Under the pieces are notes generated by a model, which saw only the letters and a list, made by a program, of their open reading frames with translations, did not search any database and was not told the DNA's origin. From positions 1-49,424 of the IMG/VR virus record IMGVR_UViG_3300025652_000008: a stretch of DNA of 49,424 nt. The stretch is one strand, 5' to 3'. Below are positions 13,869 to 22,481 of the stretch, in pieces. Position 1 is the first letter of the stretch. Each line of letters starts with the position of its first letter. Both the position numbers and the translations under genes were made by a program. The DNA is from a virus.

Positions 13869-15020
13869 ATGCAAAAAATTCGATTAATCACAAACGTTGG
13901 CAAAAGCCAGATCTCAGAATCAAAGGAGTTCTTTCACTTAAAGAAAATTCCTGTGACCGTGGACGGCGCTGTTATGAACGGCTTACTGTATCGAGCTGAG
14001 GATAATGCAAAGGGTATGCCGAGTATCAACGGTCGCGTTATGACTTTAGGCCACCCAAAGAACGATGCAGGCGAGTTCATTAGTGCATCGGAAGGTGAAG
14101 CCCTAGTAAATCACTTCTCTGGTGGCAGCGTTGAAAAGAATTACCATGTTAATGGCGTTCACTATGTCGATGCGAAAATCAGAAAAGCTACGCTGAAAGC
14201 ACAGAAAGACGGTGAGTGGTATTACAACCAGTTAGAAAGCAAAAAGCCGATTGGTGTTTCAACGGGTTTATTCAGTGGTCGAGAAATGACAGAGGGCGTT
14301 AATAACTCTGGTACGAAGTATTTTGCTATTGCGACCAATCAAAAATACGATCACCTTGCGTTATTGCACGAATCAGAAGCGCCTGCAGGCGGTAAAGATA
14401 CGTTTATTAACTTCAATGCTGATGCAACTGAAATCGTTGTAAACTTAGATGCGTTTGTTGAAGCTAACGAGGATCAAGGGTTGTTTGATAAACTGGTCAG
14501 CAAAGTGCTAGCAACGTTAAATTTTGCACACTCCGAAGAAACGCGATACAATCATACTGATGACGTAAATGTCACAGAAGAATTAAACACTAACGAGGAT
14601 AACTCAATGCACCAGAAACTTATTGCTTTGTTAGCTGCCAAGGGTTTTACTGCTAACGCAGATATGACTGTTGACCAGTTAACGGCTGAACTAGAAAAAG
14701 CACTGGATACTAATTCAGCCAATAAAGGCGATGAAGTTCCTGCATGGGCTAAAGACTTAGCCGCTAACATGGCTGACATGAAAAAAGAAATGTCGGACAT
14801 GAAGAAAAAAGAAATGACAGCCGAAGAAGAAGCTAAGGCCAAAAAAGCCAAAGCACTTGCTGGTAACTCTAAAATTGCCGCATTAGGTCTTGATGAAGCA
14901 TCATTACTCGCAATGAATAGCGCAACGTTAGATAATCTTTACGCCAAAAACGTTGGCACGATTACTGGTAACGCATTTGCTGGTGCTGGCGAATCAAAAA
15001 CCGAAGATGAGGTATTTTAA
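13869..15020 (+). CDS. Prohead protease/scaffold fusion (DUF2213-like)
   Basis: Processes the procapsid and carries the internal scaffold. The 383-aa protein starts at ATG 13869 after GGAGGG. The N-terminal half has LKKIPVTVDGAVMNGLLYRA, TLGHP (H62) and KKPIGVSTGLFS, the pattern of DUF2213 proteases. The C-terminal 137 residues are helical and Lys/Glu/Ala-rich (KKEMSDMKKKEMTAEEEAK), as in scaffolds. An internal in-frame start may make the scaffold alone. Confidence 0.82.
   Translation: MQKIRLITNVGKSQISESKEFFHLKKIPVTVDGAVMNGLLYRAEDNAKGMPSINGRVMTLGHPKNDAGEFISASEGEALVNHFSGGSVEKNYHVNGVHYVDAKIRKATLKAQKDGEWYYNQLESKKPIGVSTGLFSGREMTEGVNNSGTKYFAIATNQKYDHLALLHESEAPAGGKDTFINFNADATEIVVNLDAFVEANEDQGLFDKLVSKVLATLNFAHSEETRYNHTDDVNVTEELNTNEDNSMHQKLIALLAAKGFTANADMTVDQLTAELEKALDTNSANKGDEVPAWAKDLAANMADMKKEMSDMKKKEMTAEEEAKAKKAKALAGNSKIAALGLDEASLLAMNSATLDNLYAKNVGTITGNAFAGAGESKTEDEVF
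14607..15020 (+). CDS. Nested scaffold protein from an internal start, 137 aa (predicted)
   Basis: ATG 14607 (MHQKLIALLAAKGFTANADM) is in frame with the protease gene and has GAGGA 7 bases upstream. It begins exactly at the switch from the protease domain to the coiled-coil scaffold. The arrangement mirrors lambda C/Nu3, where scaffold is made from an internal start. Confidence 0.5.
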   Translation: MHQKLIALLAAKGFTANADMTVDQLTAELEKALDTNSANKGDEVPAWAKDLAANMADMKKEMSDMKKKEMTAEEEAKAKKAKALAGNSKIAALGLDEASLLAMNSATLDNLYAKNVGTITGNAFAGAGESKTEDEVF

Positions 15021-15022
15021 CC

Positions 15023-15430
15023 ATGGCTTATAAAACAGTTTTATTAGATGGCCGCGCTATCTCTCAAGTTGTGACGAATGCCGCAGCAGTTTTACCGGGT
15101 ACCTTAGGTAACGTTTCTAGTGCAGCAGCATTCGCAGCAGCAGCAGATAGCACAGCTCGCTTATTCGTGTTCGGTGATAATCAATACTCAACCGATGGTT
15201 GCGAATTAGTTGCAGCCGATGCTGGTGGTAGTGCATATCAGATTAATGATGGCGACTTACGCACGTTGATCCTTGCTGCTTCACAAACAGTGCTTAAAAA
15301 TGACAAGCTTTATATCGGTGCATCTGGTCAAGTTACCAAGGTTGTGACTGGTGGCTTGGTGGGCTATGCACAAGATAGCGTAACAACTGGCGCGGGCGTT
15401 ACTGCTCAAATCGCTGTAACAATGGCTTAG
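15023..15430 (+). CDS. Head decoration protein, 135 aa
   Basis: Ala/Gly/Val-rich small beta protein between the protease and the major capsid protein, where decoration (cement) proteins usually sit. It contains GDLRTLILAASQTVLKNDKL and then GGLVGYAQDSV. Starts 2 bp after the protease stop. Confidence 0.7.
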   Translation: MAYKTVLLDGRAISQVVTNAAAVLPGTLGNVSSAAAFAAAADSTARLFVFGDNQYSTDGCELVAADAGGSAYQINDGDLRTLILAASQTVLKNDKLYIGASGQVTKVVTGGLVGYAQDSVTTGAGVTAQIAVTMA

Positions 15431-15442
15431 GAGCTATAGAAA

Positions 15443-16531
15443 ATGAAGACTATTGTAATTAACAATGAGTTCCGCGAATTAGCCAAAACTGATGCCCGTA
15501 TGCAATCGCATATTGAGTTTATCGGCAATGCTCGTCGCTATGCAGCTCGACACGAACGTCATTTACTTGATTTACCTCGCGATGCACAAGTTCACGTAAA
15601 CGCTGGCATTCCGATCCTAGACTTCTTCCGTGAAACTGACCGCGCTGTTGAAGGCGTTCGTTTAGACGACAAGTTCTTATTCATGGATGACCTATCAGGC
15701 TTAGCCAAAACGGTTAGCGTTGGCAAGCTATCTGCTGTTTCATTAAAGTCTAGCGACATTAGTGATGATGTATCAGTGAGCATGGATTTCAATGCTGCAA
15801 TTAAGCATGACCATATCAGTGCTGATTCAGACCGCAACCCAATTCCAGCGTTTATGGCTGGTGTTACTATGGGCTACCGTCATCGTGCAGGTTTAGATTC
15901 TGAGAGCATCGATTTGTATGGTGATTCAGTTACATTGAAAACCCGCAAGCTTACTGAAAAAGTCGGCTCGTATATGCTTAATGGTGACATCACTATTAAA
16001 GCAGACGGTCAAGCTGGTGAAGGTATCAAGAATCACCGCAACACTAAGAAGATCAACTTAGGTGCTGCAGGTTATAACATTGATTTATCATCTAACACCA
16101 CGACTAACGATGAGTTGGTTGCGTTCTTTAACCAAGGGTTTGCTAAAGAATTAGATGATCAATCATTAGGCTTTGTAGATTCAATGGGTTTATCCCCTGC
16201 GATATACCGCCGTTTAATGGTGCCGATCTCTAAGACTGGTGAATTTAAAGGTGGTGTTGAAGGTGAGCCGTTGATGGATTACATCAAGCGCGTTTCTAAC
16301 GTTCGCAACTTCTTAAAAGACTTTGCGTTAGTTGGTAACGAGTTCTATGCATATCGCAAAGACTCAAGCATCATCCGTCCAATTGTTGCAATGGCTACAG
16401 GTTCATTCCTAATGCCTCGCCAGACTCCAGTTGAAGGTTATTCAACTCGCATCGTTACCGCTCAAGGTATTGAGATCAAGAAAACGATGAACGACAAGTA
16501 CGGCGTGTTCTATGCTAGCGTGATTAGCTAA
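15443..16531 (+). CDS. Major capsid protein (DUF2184-type, HK97 fold expected)
   Basis: Forms the icosahedral shell. The 362-aa protein has an N-terminal helical arm, then VNAGIPILDFFRETDRAVEG, and a C-terminal FLMPRQTPVEGYSTRIVTAQ typical of this capsid family. It follows protease and decoration genes in the usual order. Codon use is even and the ribosome site (AGGAG) is strong. The stop overlaps the next start (TAATG). Confidence 0.85.
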   Translation: MKTIVINNEFRELAKTDARMQSHIEFIGNARRYAARHERHLLDLPRDAQVHVNAGIPILDFFRETDRAVEGVRLDDKFLFMDDLSGLAKTVSVGKLSAVSLKSSDISDDVSVSMDFNAAIKHDHISADSDRNPIPAFMAGVTMGYRHRAGLDSESIDLYGDSVTLKTRKLTEKVGSYMLNGDITIKADGQAGEGIKNHRNTKKINLGAAGYNIDLSSNTTTNDELVAFFNQGFAKELDDQSLGFVDSMGLSPAIYRRLMVPISKTGEFKGGVEGEPLMDYIKRVSNVRNFLKDFALVGNEFYAYRKDSSIIRPIVAMATGSFLMPRQTPVEGYSTRIVTAQGIEIKKTMNDKYGVFYASVIS

Positions 16532-16686
16532 TGCCCTACCTAGTAACTAGGGCAGTTCCATCGCTTAAACTAAGTGTTGGTGATGAGCTAAAGCACGATC
16601 AAGGTAAGTTACCAGCAGCATTATTGTTTGATGCTGAGTGGATAGAACCTAAGCAAGAAGAAGAAAAGCCTAAAAAAGCTAAATAA
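16531..16686 (+). CDS. Small protein after the capsid gene, 51 aa
   Basis: MPYLVTRAVPSLKLSVGDEL, then a Trp-containing segment and a Lys/Glu tail (KQEEEKPKKAK). Similar short genes often follow phage capsid genes. It is translationally coupled by TAATG and followed by a terminator. Confidence 0.6.
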   Translation: MPYLVTRAVPSLKLSVGDELKHDQGKLPAALLFDAEWIEPKQEEEKPKKAK

Positions 16687-16693
16687 CAAAAAT

Positions 16694-16716
16694 GCCCTGC
16701 TCATGCGGGGCTTTTT
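16694..16716 (+). terminator. Terminator after the capsid genes
   Basis: GCCCTGC (16694-16700), loop TCAT, GCGGGGC (16705-16711), then five Ts. Confidence 0.85.
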
Positions 16717-16740
16717 ATTGTCTGCAATTTATTATGATAA

Positions 16741-16749
16741 TGGTATAAT
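16741..16749 (+). promoter_or_regulatory. Extended -10 promoter before the fibre/depolymerase genes
   Basis: TGGTATAAT, an extended -10 element 37 bp before the ATG at 16786. A weak TTGTCT lies 20 bp upstream of TATAAT. Confidence 0.55.
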
Positions 16750-16785
16750 TGATTAAACAACGTTCACGAATTAGGAATAAACACA

Positions 16786-17145
16786 ATGGCACAACGTTAT
16801 AAAATAGTCGGTTCAGTTGCTGACGGTACACATTACACTGAAACGCTTTCAGCAGATTTTCAATCTGGCGTTTTTGTCATTGCGTTTTATGATACTAGTG
16901 GCAATGCGGTAACGCCTACTGCTGGCACGATTACGCCTGCAATGTCACCGATTAAAGGTCAATGGCACGCACCATCATCAGGTGACTCTGTTATCGATGC
17001 GGTGAAGTGTAAAAAAGAAAGTGATGGCGTTGCTACTTACAACATGCCAGTTTTTGTTGCAGAGGCTATCCAAGGAAAATTAACTTTGGCTGGAATTACT
17101 GGCACAGCAACAACATTTGAGGCTCACTTCTGGAGAGTTAGCTAA
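16786..17145 (+). CDS. Fibre/decoration-type domain protein, 119 aa (paralogue of 18840 N-terminus)
   Basis: A small beta protein. MAQRYKIVGSVADGTHYTET, then PTAGTITPA and LTLAGITGTATTFEAHFWR, match the N-terminal 110 residues of the protein at 18840 (MSQRIYISGDVADG; PSAGKISV; ITLSGIVGATSFMAIVWR). Probably a virion surface or attachment domain. It overlaps the depolymerase start by one base. Confidence 0.65.
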   Translation: MAQRYKIVGSVADGTHYTETLSADFQSGVFVIAFYDTSGNAVTPTAGTITPAMSPIKGQWHAPSSGDSVIDAVKCKKESDGVATYNMPVFVAEAIQGKLTLAGITGTATTFEAHFWRVS

Positions 17146-18725
17146 TGGCATATCCTAAGCGTTTATTTCTTGGGCTTGGGCTGAGCATTGCTAACGGGTG
17201 GCCTAATAATCAAGGAGTAACTAAGATTCCTTATTTCACGGATATCATCTACGGTGAAGATGAGTGGAGCTATGGAGTTGTCACTCCAGATGGGAGTAAG
17301 GCGCAATATAGCTTGCTTGCAGGCAACTATAATGCTGTTGTTGATGGTAATGCAGACTATTATGTAAAAGTTGAATGGTCGGGGGTTACTGGTAAATTTT
17401 CTTGTAAACTTGCTGACACATTTGTTGTTTCTACTGGAACGCTCTCAAACTCAAGCGGTTATGTAGAAAGAGTTATGAGCGTCGGGAGCGGAACGACCTT
17501 ATGGATACAGGACGCTGTGGGAGGTACGACAGGCGGGACGATAACAGTGTCATGTAAGAAGGTTACGTATCCGTCATCGTTTTACGCTCCGATGGTGTAT
17601 AATGATTACGCCTCGCTTAACTCTAAGTTTGAGTCGGATTACTCAGTTAATAAACCATACATGACTAGCACAAACGCAAATGATGCAGATGAGTACGCAT
17701 GGCATTGTGTTTACTGGCTCCAATTTTATATCGAGATGCATAGATTGTCAGGCGATGTAAAATGGTATACCTACATGACAAATTTAATAAGCAGGATGTT
17801 TGATTATACAGACGAGGCTAGGCAGGCCAGAGGCGAGATTGACACATCAACCCAACTATACACGCAAGCCCCTACTCAGTATATGTTTACTAATGTTGGC
17901 GTTGCGGCTCCTGCGTGGAGAAGGAACCTAACATCTTATGAGGTGATAGTTTTAATCACAGGTCAAATATGCAGAGGGATAATGAAAGCGGTTGATTATA
18001 TTTTAGTAAAAAATAATCATCCTGCGTCAGTTAGTTTAGCAAATTCATATATACCAAAAATAAGGACTGCTTTAAATATTCACGATGATACTTGGCGGTA
18101 CGATAGGCAGGGTAACGGCTCAATACCTGGATCCTTTCATTATCAAAACCCAAATATACCAAATGGAACTTATAGTAATCCAGTTGCTAATAACCACAAC
18201 TTTGTTTGGGCTACTGCCGCGCTACTCACAAATAAATGGTCGACTCCTATTGTCGAATACACAAACCGCTCACAGGCAATACTCGACTTTATTCGTTTGT
18301 ATTGGATAGAGAAGCCAGATAACAATGCTTTGGTTTGGCGTTACGCATATGATGTTGCTAACCCAAATTCAAAAATTGAAGATATAAATCATGGTCATTT
18401 AGATTTATCGTTCTTCCTAACAGTTTATAAGCGGAAGTTTTTGAACATGACGGAGGATGAATACAACAAAATAGCAAATAATGTTGTCTACTGGTACATA
18501 GCCGACCAAAACGCTGCTGTTAAGATAGACGGAACTGATGGAGTTGCCATTCAAGCACATCAGATTGAAATAGCGCTTGAATACCCAGACTTGTCGGACA
18601 AAAGAAATGATATCCGAAGAATCGCAAGGGGAATATTAAATAAGCATTTAACAAGCCCTAGTTTTTCCATCCCTTACGCCGCGCTTGCCACTATCATACG
18701 GGTTGATAGCTTAGGCGCTTCATAA
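17145..18725 (+). CDS. Putative toroid-fold glycan depolymerase, 526 aa
   Basis: Likely a virion-associated enzyme that cuts a surface or matrix polysaccharide. Residues 1-140 form a beta-rich attachment domain; residues 150-526 are helical with many aromatic residues, as in (alpha/alpha) toroid glycosidases and lyases. IEDINHGHLDLSFFLTVYKR at 411-430 supplies Glu/Asp/His in the arrangement typical of such active sites. It is flanked by two related beta-domain proteins, which may anchor it. The substrate is unknown. Confidence 0.5.
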   Translation: MAYPKRLFLGLGLSIANGWPNNQGVTKIPYFTDIIYGEDEWSYGVVTPDGSKAQYSLLAGNYNAVVDGNADYYVKVEWSGVTGKFSCKLADTFVVSTGTLSNSSGYVERVMSVGSGTTLWIQDAVGGTTGGTITVSCKKVTYPSSFYAPMVYNDYASLNSKFESDYSVNKPYMTSTNANDADEYAWHCVYWLQFYIEMHRLSGDVKWYTYMTNLISRMFDYTDEARQARGEIDTSTQLYTQAPTQYMFTNVGVAAPAWRRNLTSYEVIVLITGQICRGIMKAVDYILVKNNHPASVSLANSYIPKIRTALNIHDDTWRYDRQGNGSIPGSFHYQNPNIPNGTYSNPVANNHNFVWATAALLTNKWSTPIVEYTNRSQAILDFIRLYWIEKPDNNALVWRYAYDVANPNSKIEDINHGHLDLSFFLTVYKRKFLNMTEDEYNKIANNVVYWYIADQNAAVKIDGTDGVAIQAHQIEIALEYPDLSDKRNDIRRIARGILNKHLTSPSFSIPYAALATIIRVDSLGAS

Positions 18726-18769
18726 GCAATAGCGCCGCCTAACAAGCGGCTAAACTTTAAGGATTAAAA

Positions 18770-18826
18770 ATGAGCTATCCACAAATAAGCGGCGGTTTAA
18801 CTGACGCAGATGTTGATTTAACTTAA
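18770..18826 (+). CDS. Very small ORF, 18 aa, possible remnant
   Basis: MSYPQISGGLTDADVDLT with a good AAGGA ribosome site. It looks like the first residues of a structural protein cut short by a stop. It could be a leader peptide for the 18840 gene or a relic. Confidence 0.3.
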   Translation: MSYPQISGGLTDADVDLT

Positions 18827-18839
18827 GGGGTCATTCCAT

Positions 18840-19697
18840 ATGTCTCAAAGAATTTACATAAGCGGTGATGTAGCTGATGGCGATTACGACTCACAAATAA
18901 TGAGCGCTGATTACCCCTCATTGCTTGTTTCTTCATTTGTGTTTACTGACACTGTAGGCGATCAGGTCGTGCCTAGCGCTGGTAAAATATCGGTATCAGT
19001 TTCTGTTGATGGCGTTAATTATATCAACGTTAGGAATCATCAGTTCAATGCAAATGATGCTTACTTGCCTGATCGTCAAATACCTGCGTTTTCAGGTATA
19101 GCCATCAAGTGTCGCATTACATTAAGCGGAATTGTTGGCGCAACTAGCTTTATGGCTATTGTATGGCGTGGCGAGTCAGACCAAATATTGCCAGTAACAA
19201 TCTCAGCAAACGGCAACGAAAGATTAAAGGTTGATGTTGGGCAAACTGGATTTTGGGATGGCAGGGAATTTAGAACTGGAATTGATAAAACGGCAGAATA
19301 CACATTGAAAATTGTTGCTCCAATTGATTTTATTCTAGAGCTGCAAACTCTGTTTAGTCATGACGGAACTGCGACATTTAACGCCTATAATGCGGATCAG
19401 ATTAGTGCGGAGGCGACTCCATTCAACGAGCAAATACAAGTATTGCCAAATAATGGAATGTCTACAACTCCACCTTATGCAAGGAAAACGTTAATAACTG
19501 GTGGCGGCTCAATAACACTTAATGGCACACAAACTCCAAGGGAATATATCAAGATTGTAACTGCAACCGCTACAGCACAGCAATCAACTGTTGGCGGAAA
19601 CTCTATTAAAGAGCGCGGACTACCAGCCGATACTTATTACTTGGTTTTTACTGGCGCAAATTACAGTTACAGATTGATATTTGAAGAACGCCCATAA
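18840..19697 (+). CDS. Virion structural/fibre-like protein, 285 aa
   Basis: Two domains. Residues 1-115 match the 119-aa protein at 16786. Residues 120-285 contain GQTGFWDGREFRTG and a beta-rich region ending DTYYLVFTGANYSYRLIFEE, a pattern common in phage head-fibre or decoration proteins of unknown role. A bidirectional terminator follows. Confidence 0.65.
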   Translation: MSQRIYISGDVADGDYDSQIMSADYPSLLVSSFVFTDTVGDQVVPSAGKISVSVSVDGVNYINVRNHQFNANDAYLPDRQIPAFSGIAIKCRITLSGIVGATSFMAIVWRGESDQILPVTISANGNERLKVDVGQTGFWDGREFRTGIDKTAEYTLKIVAPIDFILELQTLFSHDGTATFNAYNADQISAEATPFNEQIQVLPNNGMSTTPPYARKTLITGGGSITLNGTQTPREYIKIVTATATAQQSTVGGNSIKERGLPADTYYLVFTGANYSYRLIFEERP

Positions 19698-19702
19698 CAA
19701 AA

Positions 19703-19726
19703 AGCCCTCGTAATTGAGGGCTTTAT
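19703..19726. terminator. Bidirectional terminator between converging genes
   Basis: AGCCCTC (19703-19709), loop GTAATT, GAGGGCT (19716-19722), with T-rich sequence to the right and an A-run to the left. It serves the plus fibre gene and the minus phosphoesterase gene. Confidence 0.8.
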
Positions 19727-19757
19727 TGTTTATAGCGTGTAGCTTTTAGTTTAACGG

Positions 19758-21491
19758 TTATAACGTATCAAATCGCCACTTGCCATTTATGATAAATAAC
19801 AATGATCTCTTTCCATTAGCATATTGAATGGTATTACAATGCATCCAGCTAGATGGGCCAACATTATATCCCATGCGTATTTTTGAGTTTGTTCCATTCT
19901 GAAATTGATCATCCATTATTCCAGCAGTGTGAGAATGACCCCATTGAGCTGGGCACCCAAGTTTAATAAATGATTGCAAGCCACCTCTTGATCCATTAGC
20001 GCCTTTATCACCGTGGCCATCATGAGCAACTCCGCCAACAACAAAAACTTCGTCACGACTTAGAAATCGAACATCATCAAACGTCTGCATCATGTTTTCT
20101 GCAAAGTATTCATATGGGTCATGTCCATCAAGCATTGCGGTGAAAGCCTCGCACCAGGTTCGACAGTTCAACGGGTCGCGCCTAGGGTCTGTTTCCTTAA
20201 CCCACTTTTCAAAATGCTCATCATGATTCGATCGCTTAATGACTATTTTTGTATGGTCTGTTTCCATATCATCAAGCATTTTAAACGTGATCTTCAATTC
20301 ATTTTCAACGCTATTTAGCCCGCTTTTCATTAGATGGTATTGAATGATTGGATCGTTGCGCGAGTGATGACTGCATGACTGAAAGTCTAGCGAGTCATCA
20401 ACCGTCATCCACTCTGGGCGGAAATATTTAAGCATTGAATCGTTAGCAAAGAAAGTTGCAGATACTGCTTGCTCATCAGCGTTTATCGCGTGCAAGTCCC
20501 CTGTTGATAATACTTGTGCTTGTTGGGCTGGCAATGTTTTACCGTCTTTATATTCTGTTAGCATATCAATGAAATTGCCATTTTCATCTGCAATAACTTG
20601 GCGTTGGAAAAACATATCGCCGTCAACCTCAACTATGATTGCTGATAATGAATGTCGCTTACCGCCCTTGTATCCAGCCTTACTATCAGTATAGTTTGCT
20701 ACAGTGCAGCAGCCTGTTGAGATTAATAGTTTAGCCATTTTATTGGATGGAGTGGCTACCGACTTTAACTCGAGCTTAGTGTGCCCGATGATAGCAGACT
20801 TATCACCAGTAACCTGTTCAAGTCCTGATAGTGGCCTGACTGCCGTTGGTTGAGACTTTAGCTGTCCAAGCACGGATAGGTTGCCACACAACTCAAAATC
20901 ATCCTCGCATAAGTAAGGTGTTAATGATTCATCCCAATAATCTTTTGCGTTATTAACAAATACAGATGTCGGGTTCTTATATCTAAATGGTATAACTAAT
21001 ATTTTAGCTTTTATCTTGTTAGATAGTTTTTTAAGGTTTGCTAAAAAATTAACATGAACTGGTGTGCTATTTTGAGCAGATGTAACTATCATGTTGAAAC
21101 GTTTTTGCTTTACATACTCGTGATAATCTCCAGCCAAGGAATCAAGCTTTGCATTAATATTAAAATCATCACATGGTTTTATTTCAGCTTTTGGAACTAA
21201 ATAAATACTTGAGGTAGATTTTACATACCCTCCGCTAATTGCTTTGGCTTTAATATTCCTTAAATGACTTCTAACTCCAGATCTAGTTGCTCCAAGGCTT
21301 TTGGCGGCAGATGTTATTGTCTGGCTGTTACGGCAAGCTAAGAACGCTTCTTTTTGTTTGTTAGTGCAAAACTGTAAATAATTGTCATCATTAAAATCTA
21401 ATTGAGAAGAATTGTTTTGTAATGGTTCGCTTTTACGGTTATCAATTGACGGCTTATCGTATGTTCTGAAATCACCATAATGATCTGACAT
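19758..21491 (-). CDS. HTH-metallophosphoesterase, T5 A1-like (putative nuclease)
   Basis: A 577-aa protein. An HTH-like segment lies at residues ~44-85 (NKQKEAFLACRNSQTITSAA, then RSGVRSHLRNIKA). A calcineurin-like phosphoesterase domain occupies ~325-530, with GDLH (331-334), D370, HH (375-376), SNHDEH (421-426), DGHGDKG (491-497) and GHSHTAG (518-524), a full metal-binding set. Related phage proteins such as T5 A1 act in host DNA destruction or takeover. DNA-guided nuclease activity is inferred. It is the last large gene of a minus-strand cassette. Confidence 0.7.
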   Translation of the reverse strand: MSDHYGDFRTYDKPSIDNRKSEPLQNNSSQLDFNDDNYLQFCTNKQKEAFLACRNSQTITSAAKSLGATRSGVRSHLRNIKAKAISGGYVKSTSSIYLVPKAEIKPCDDFNINAKLDSLAGDYHEYVKQKRFNMIVTSAQNSTPVHVNFLANLKKLSNKIKAKILVIPFRYKNPTSVFVNNAKDYWDESLTPYLCEDDFELCGNLSVLGQLKSQPTAVRPLSGLEQVTGDKSAIIGHTKLELKSVATPSNKMAKLLISTGCCTVANYTDSKAGYKGGKRHSLSAIIVEVDGDMFFQRQVIADENGNFIDMLTEYKDGKTLPAQQAQVLSTGDLHAINADEQAVSATFFANDSMLKYFRPEWMTVDDSLDFQSCSHHSRNDPIIQYHLMKSGLNSVENELKITFKMLDDMETDHTKIVIKRSNHDEHFEKWVKETDPRRDPLNCRTWCEAFTAMLDGHDPYEYFAENMMQTFDDVRFLSRDEVFVVGGVAHDGHGDKGANGSRGGLQSFIKLGCPAQWGHSHTAGIMDDQFQNGTNSKIRMGYNVGPSSWMHCNTIQYANGKRSLLFIINGKWRFDTL

Positions 21492-21500
21492 GGTATATCC

Positions 21501-21569
21501 TTATTTAGTCATGCTAAGAAATTTAAACCAGTTGCGCGTGTTTTGTTGGTTGCGATATTGGAGTTTCAT
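21501..21569 (-). CDS. Very small basic protein, 22 aa
   Basis: MKLQYRNQQNTRNWFKFLSM plus two residues. Its ATG directly follows the stop of the 204-aa gene and it lies 9 bp before the phosphoesterase ATG. Possibly a coupling leader. No better evidence. Confidence 0.35.
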   Translation of the reverse strand: MKLQYRNQQNTRNWFKFLSMTK

Positions 21570-22184
21570 TTATTTAATCTCTGGCACTAGGCGTGTGATG
21601 TTGGAGCATAGGTTAAGTTTTATTAGTCTACCGTGAGATAGGTGAAATTCATTTTCTTTTTCACAATATATTCCAATAAATTTACCCGCGATATATTCAA
21701 ACTTGTAAGCCTCACCATCAATCAATTTTGTTGGTGCTGGTGTGATTGTGCCTATGTCATAAATTACTTCTTCGCACTCTTGATACCACTCCTTTAGATT
21801 GTCAATTGTAGTACAAAATTTTAAGCCACTCTCATTGTCTACATCAGCAAGAACCCCTACAAAATAATCATTTGCACGACTATCTTTGAACATGTAAAGT
21901 TTGCCAATCTCATAAACCATACCATCAACCTCAACCGTTTCAACTTTCGGCAATGTTGGCTGCCAGTTTGAAAGCTCGGCTATTAAGGCGTTAAATTCTG
22001 ATACTGTACAAACTAAATCACCCCAACATTCAGTTTTATTATTGGTGCATACGTATTTTTTTTGGATATTATCTTTATTTTTAATAGTGTATAAAAATTG
22101 ATCTGTTGAACGTCTTGGGCAATAAGTATTATTCAAATCACCTTTTAAACCATTAACAGCTTTCATCATTAATTCAATGTTCAT
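21570..22184 (-). CDS. Hypothetical protein, 204 aa
   Basis: Not recognised. The N-terminal part has cysteines (YVCTNNKTECWGDLVCTVSE). Two small beta domains follow (VDGMVYEIGKLYMFKDSRAN; LIDGEAYKFEYIAGKFIGIY), suggesting an internal repeat of the same fold. It abuts its neighbours within a base. Part of the cassette fired leftward from site 3. Confidence 0.65.
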   Translation of the reverse strand: MNIELMMKAVNGLKGDLNNTYCPRRSTDQFLYTIKNKDNIQKKYVCTNNKTECWGDLVCTVSEFNALIAELSNWQPTLPKVETVEVDGMVYEIGKLYMFKDSRANDYFVGVLADVDNESGLKFCTTIDNLKEWYQECEEVIYDIGTITPAPTKLIDGEAYKFEYIAGKFIGIYCEKENEFHLSHGRLIKLNLCSNITRLVPEIK

Positions 22185-22481
22185 TTATTTAATCTCCATG
22201 CATACTTTCAAAATCTTACTTTTAAAATCATTAATTGCACCGCTTCTATATGACTCAGTGCCATAGCGCGGTACATCATAAGCCAGCATAATGATAGGCG
22301 TCATATCAGACTCCATACCTTGCGCGATTACAACCTCCATTACTTGATCTAATGACGCGCCACTTTGACGGGCTTTCATTACTGATTCTGCTACGGTTGT
22401 GACGCCCTTGCACTGCTCATAGGTTGATGCCGATACGTTGGCCGATAGTAATAGTGCTGTTGCTAGTAATAGTGTTTTCAT
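22185..22481 (-). CDS. Secreted/periplasmic small protein, 98 aa
   Basis: Signal peptide MKTLLLATALLLSANVSAS with a cleavage site after ASA-type residues near 17-19. The mature part has two Cys (CKGV near the start, KVCMEIK at the end) that could form a disulfide, plus a helical core. Periplasmic phage proteins of this type often modify the envelope or block superinfection; no specific match. Confidence 0.65.
   Translation of the reverse strand: MKTLLLATALLLSANVSASTYEQCKGVTTVAESVMKARQSGASLDQVMEVVIAQGMESDMTPIIMLAYDVPRYGTESYRSGAINDFKSKILKVCMEIK

Noticed and set aside
13682-13903. Minus frame with a KGFRRFAKCCGLSLDML segment that looks HTH-like
   Set aside because: It begins inside the protease gene, crosses the capsid promoter and has no ribosome site. 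The resemblance to an HTH is too short to support a repressor gene.
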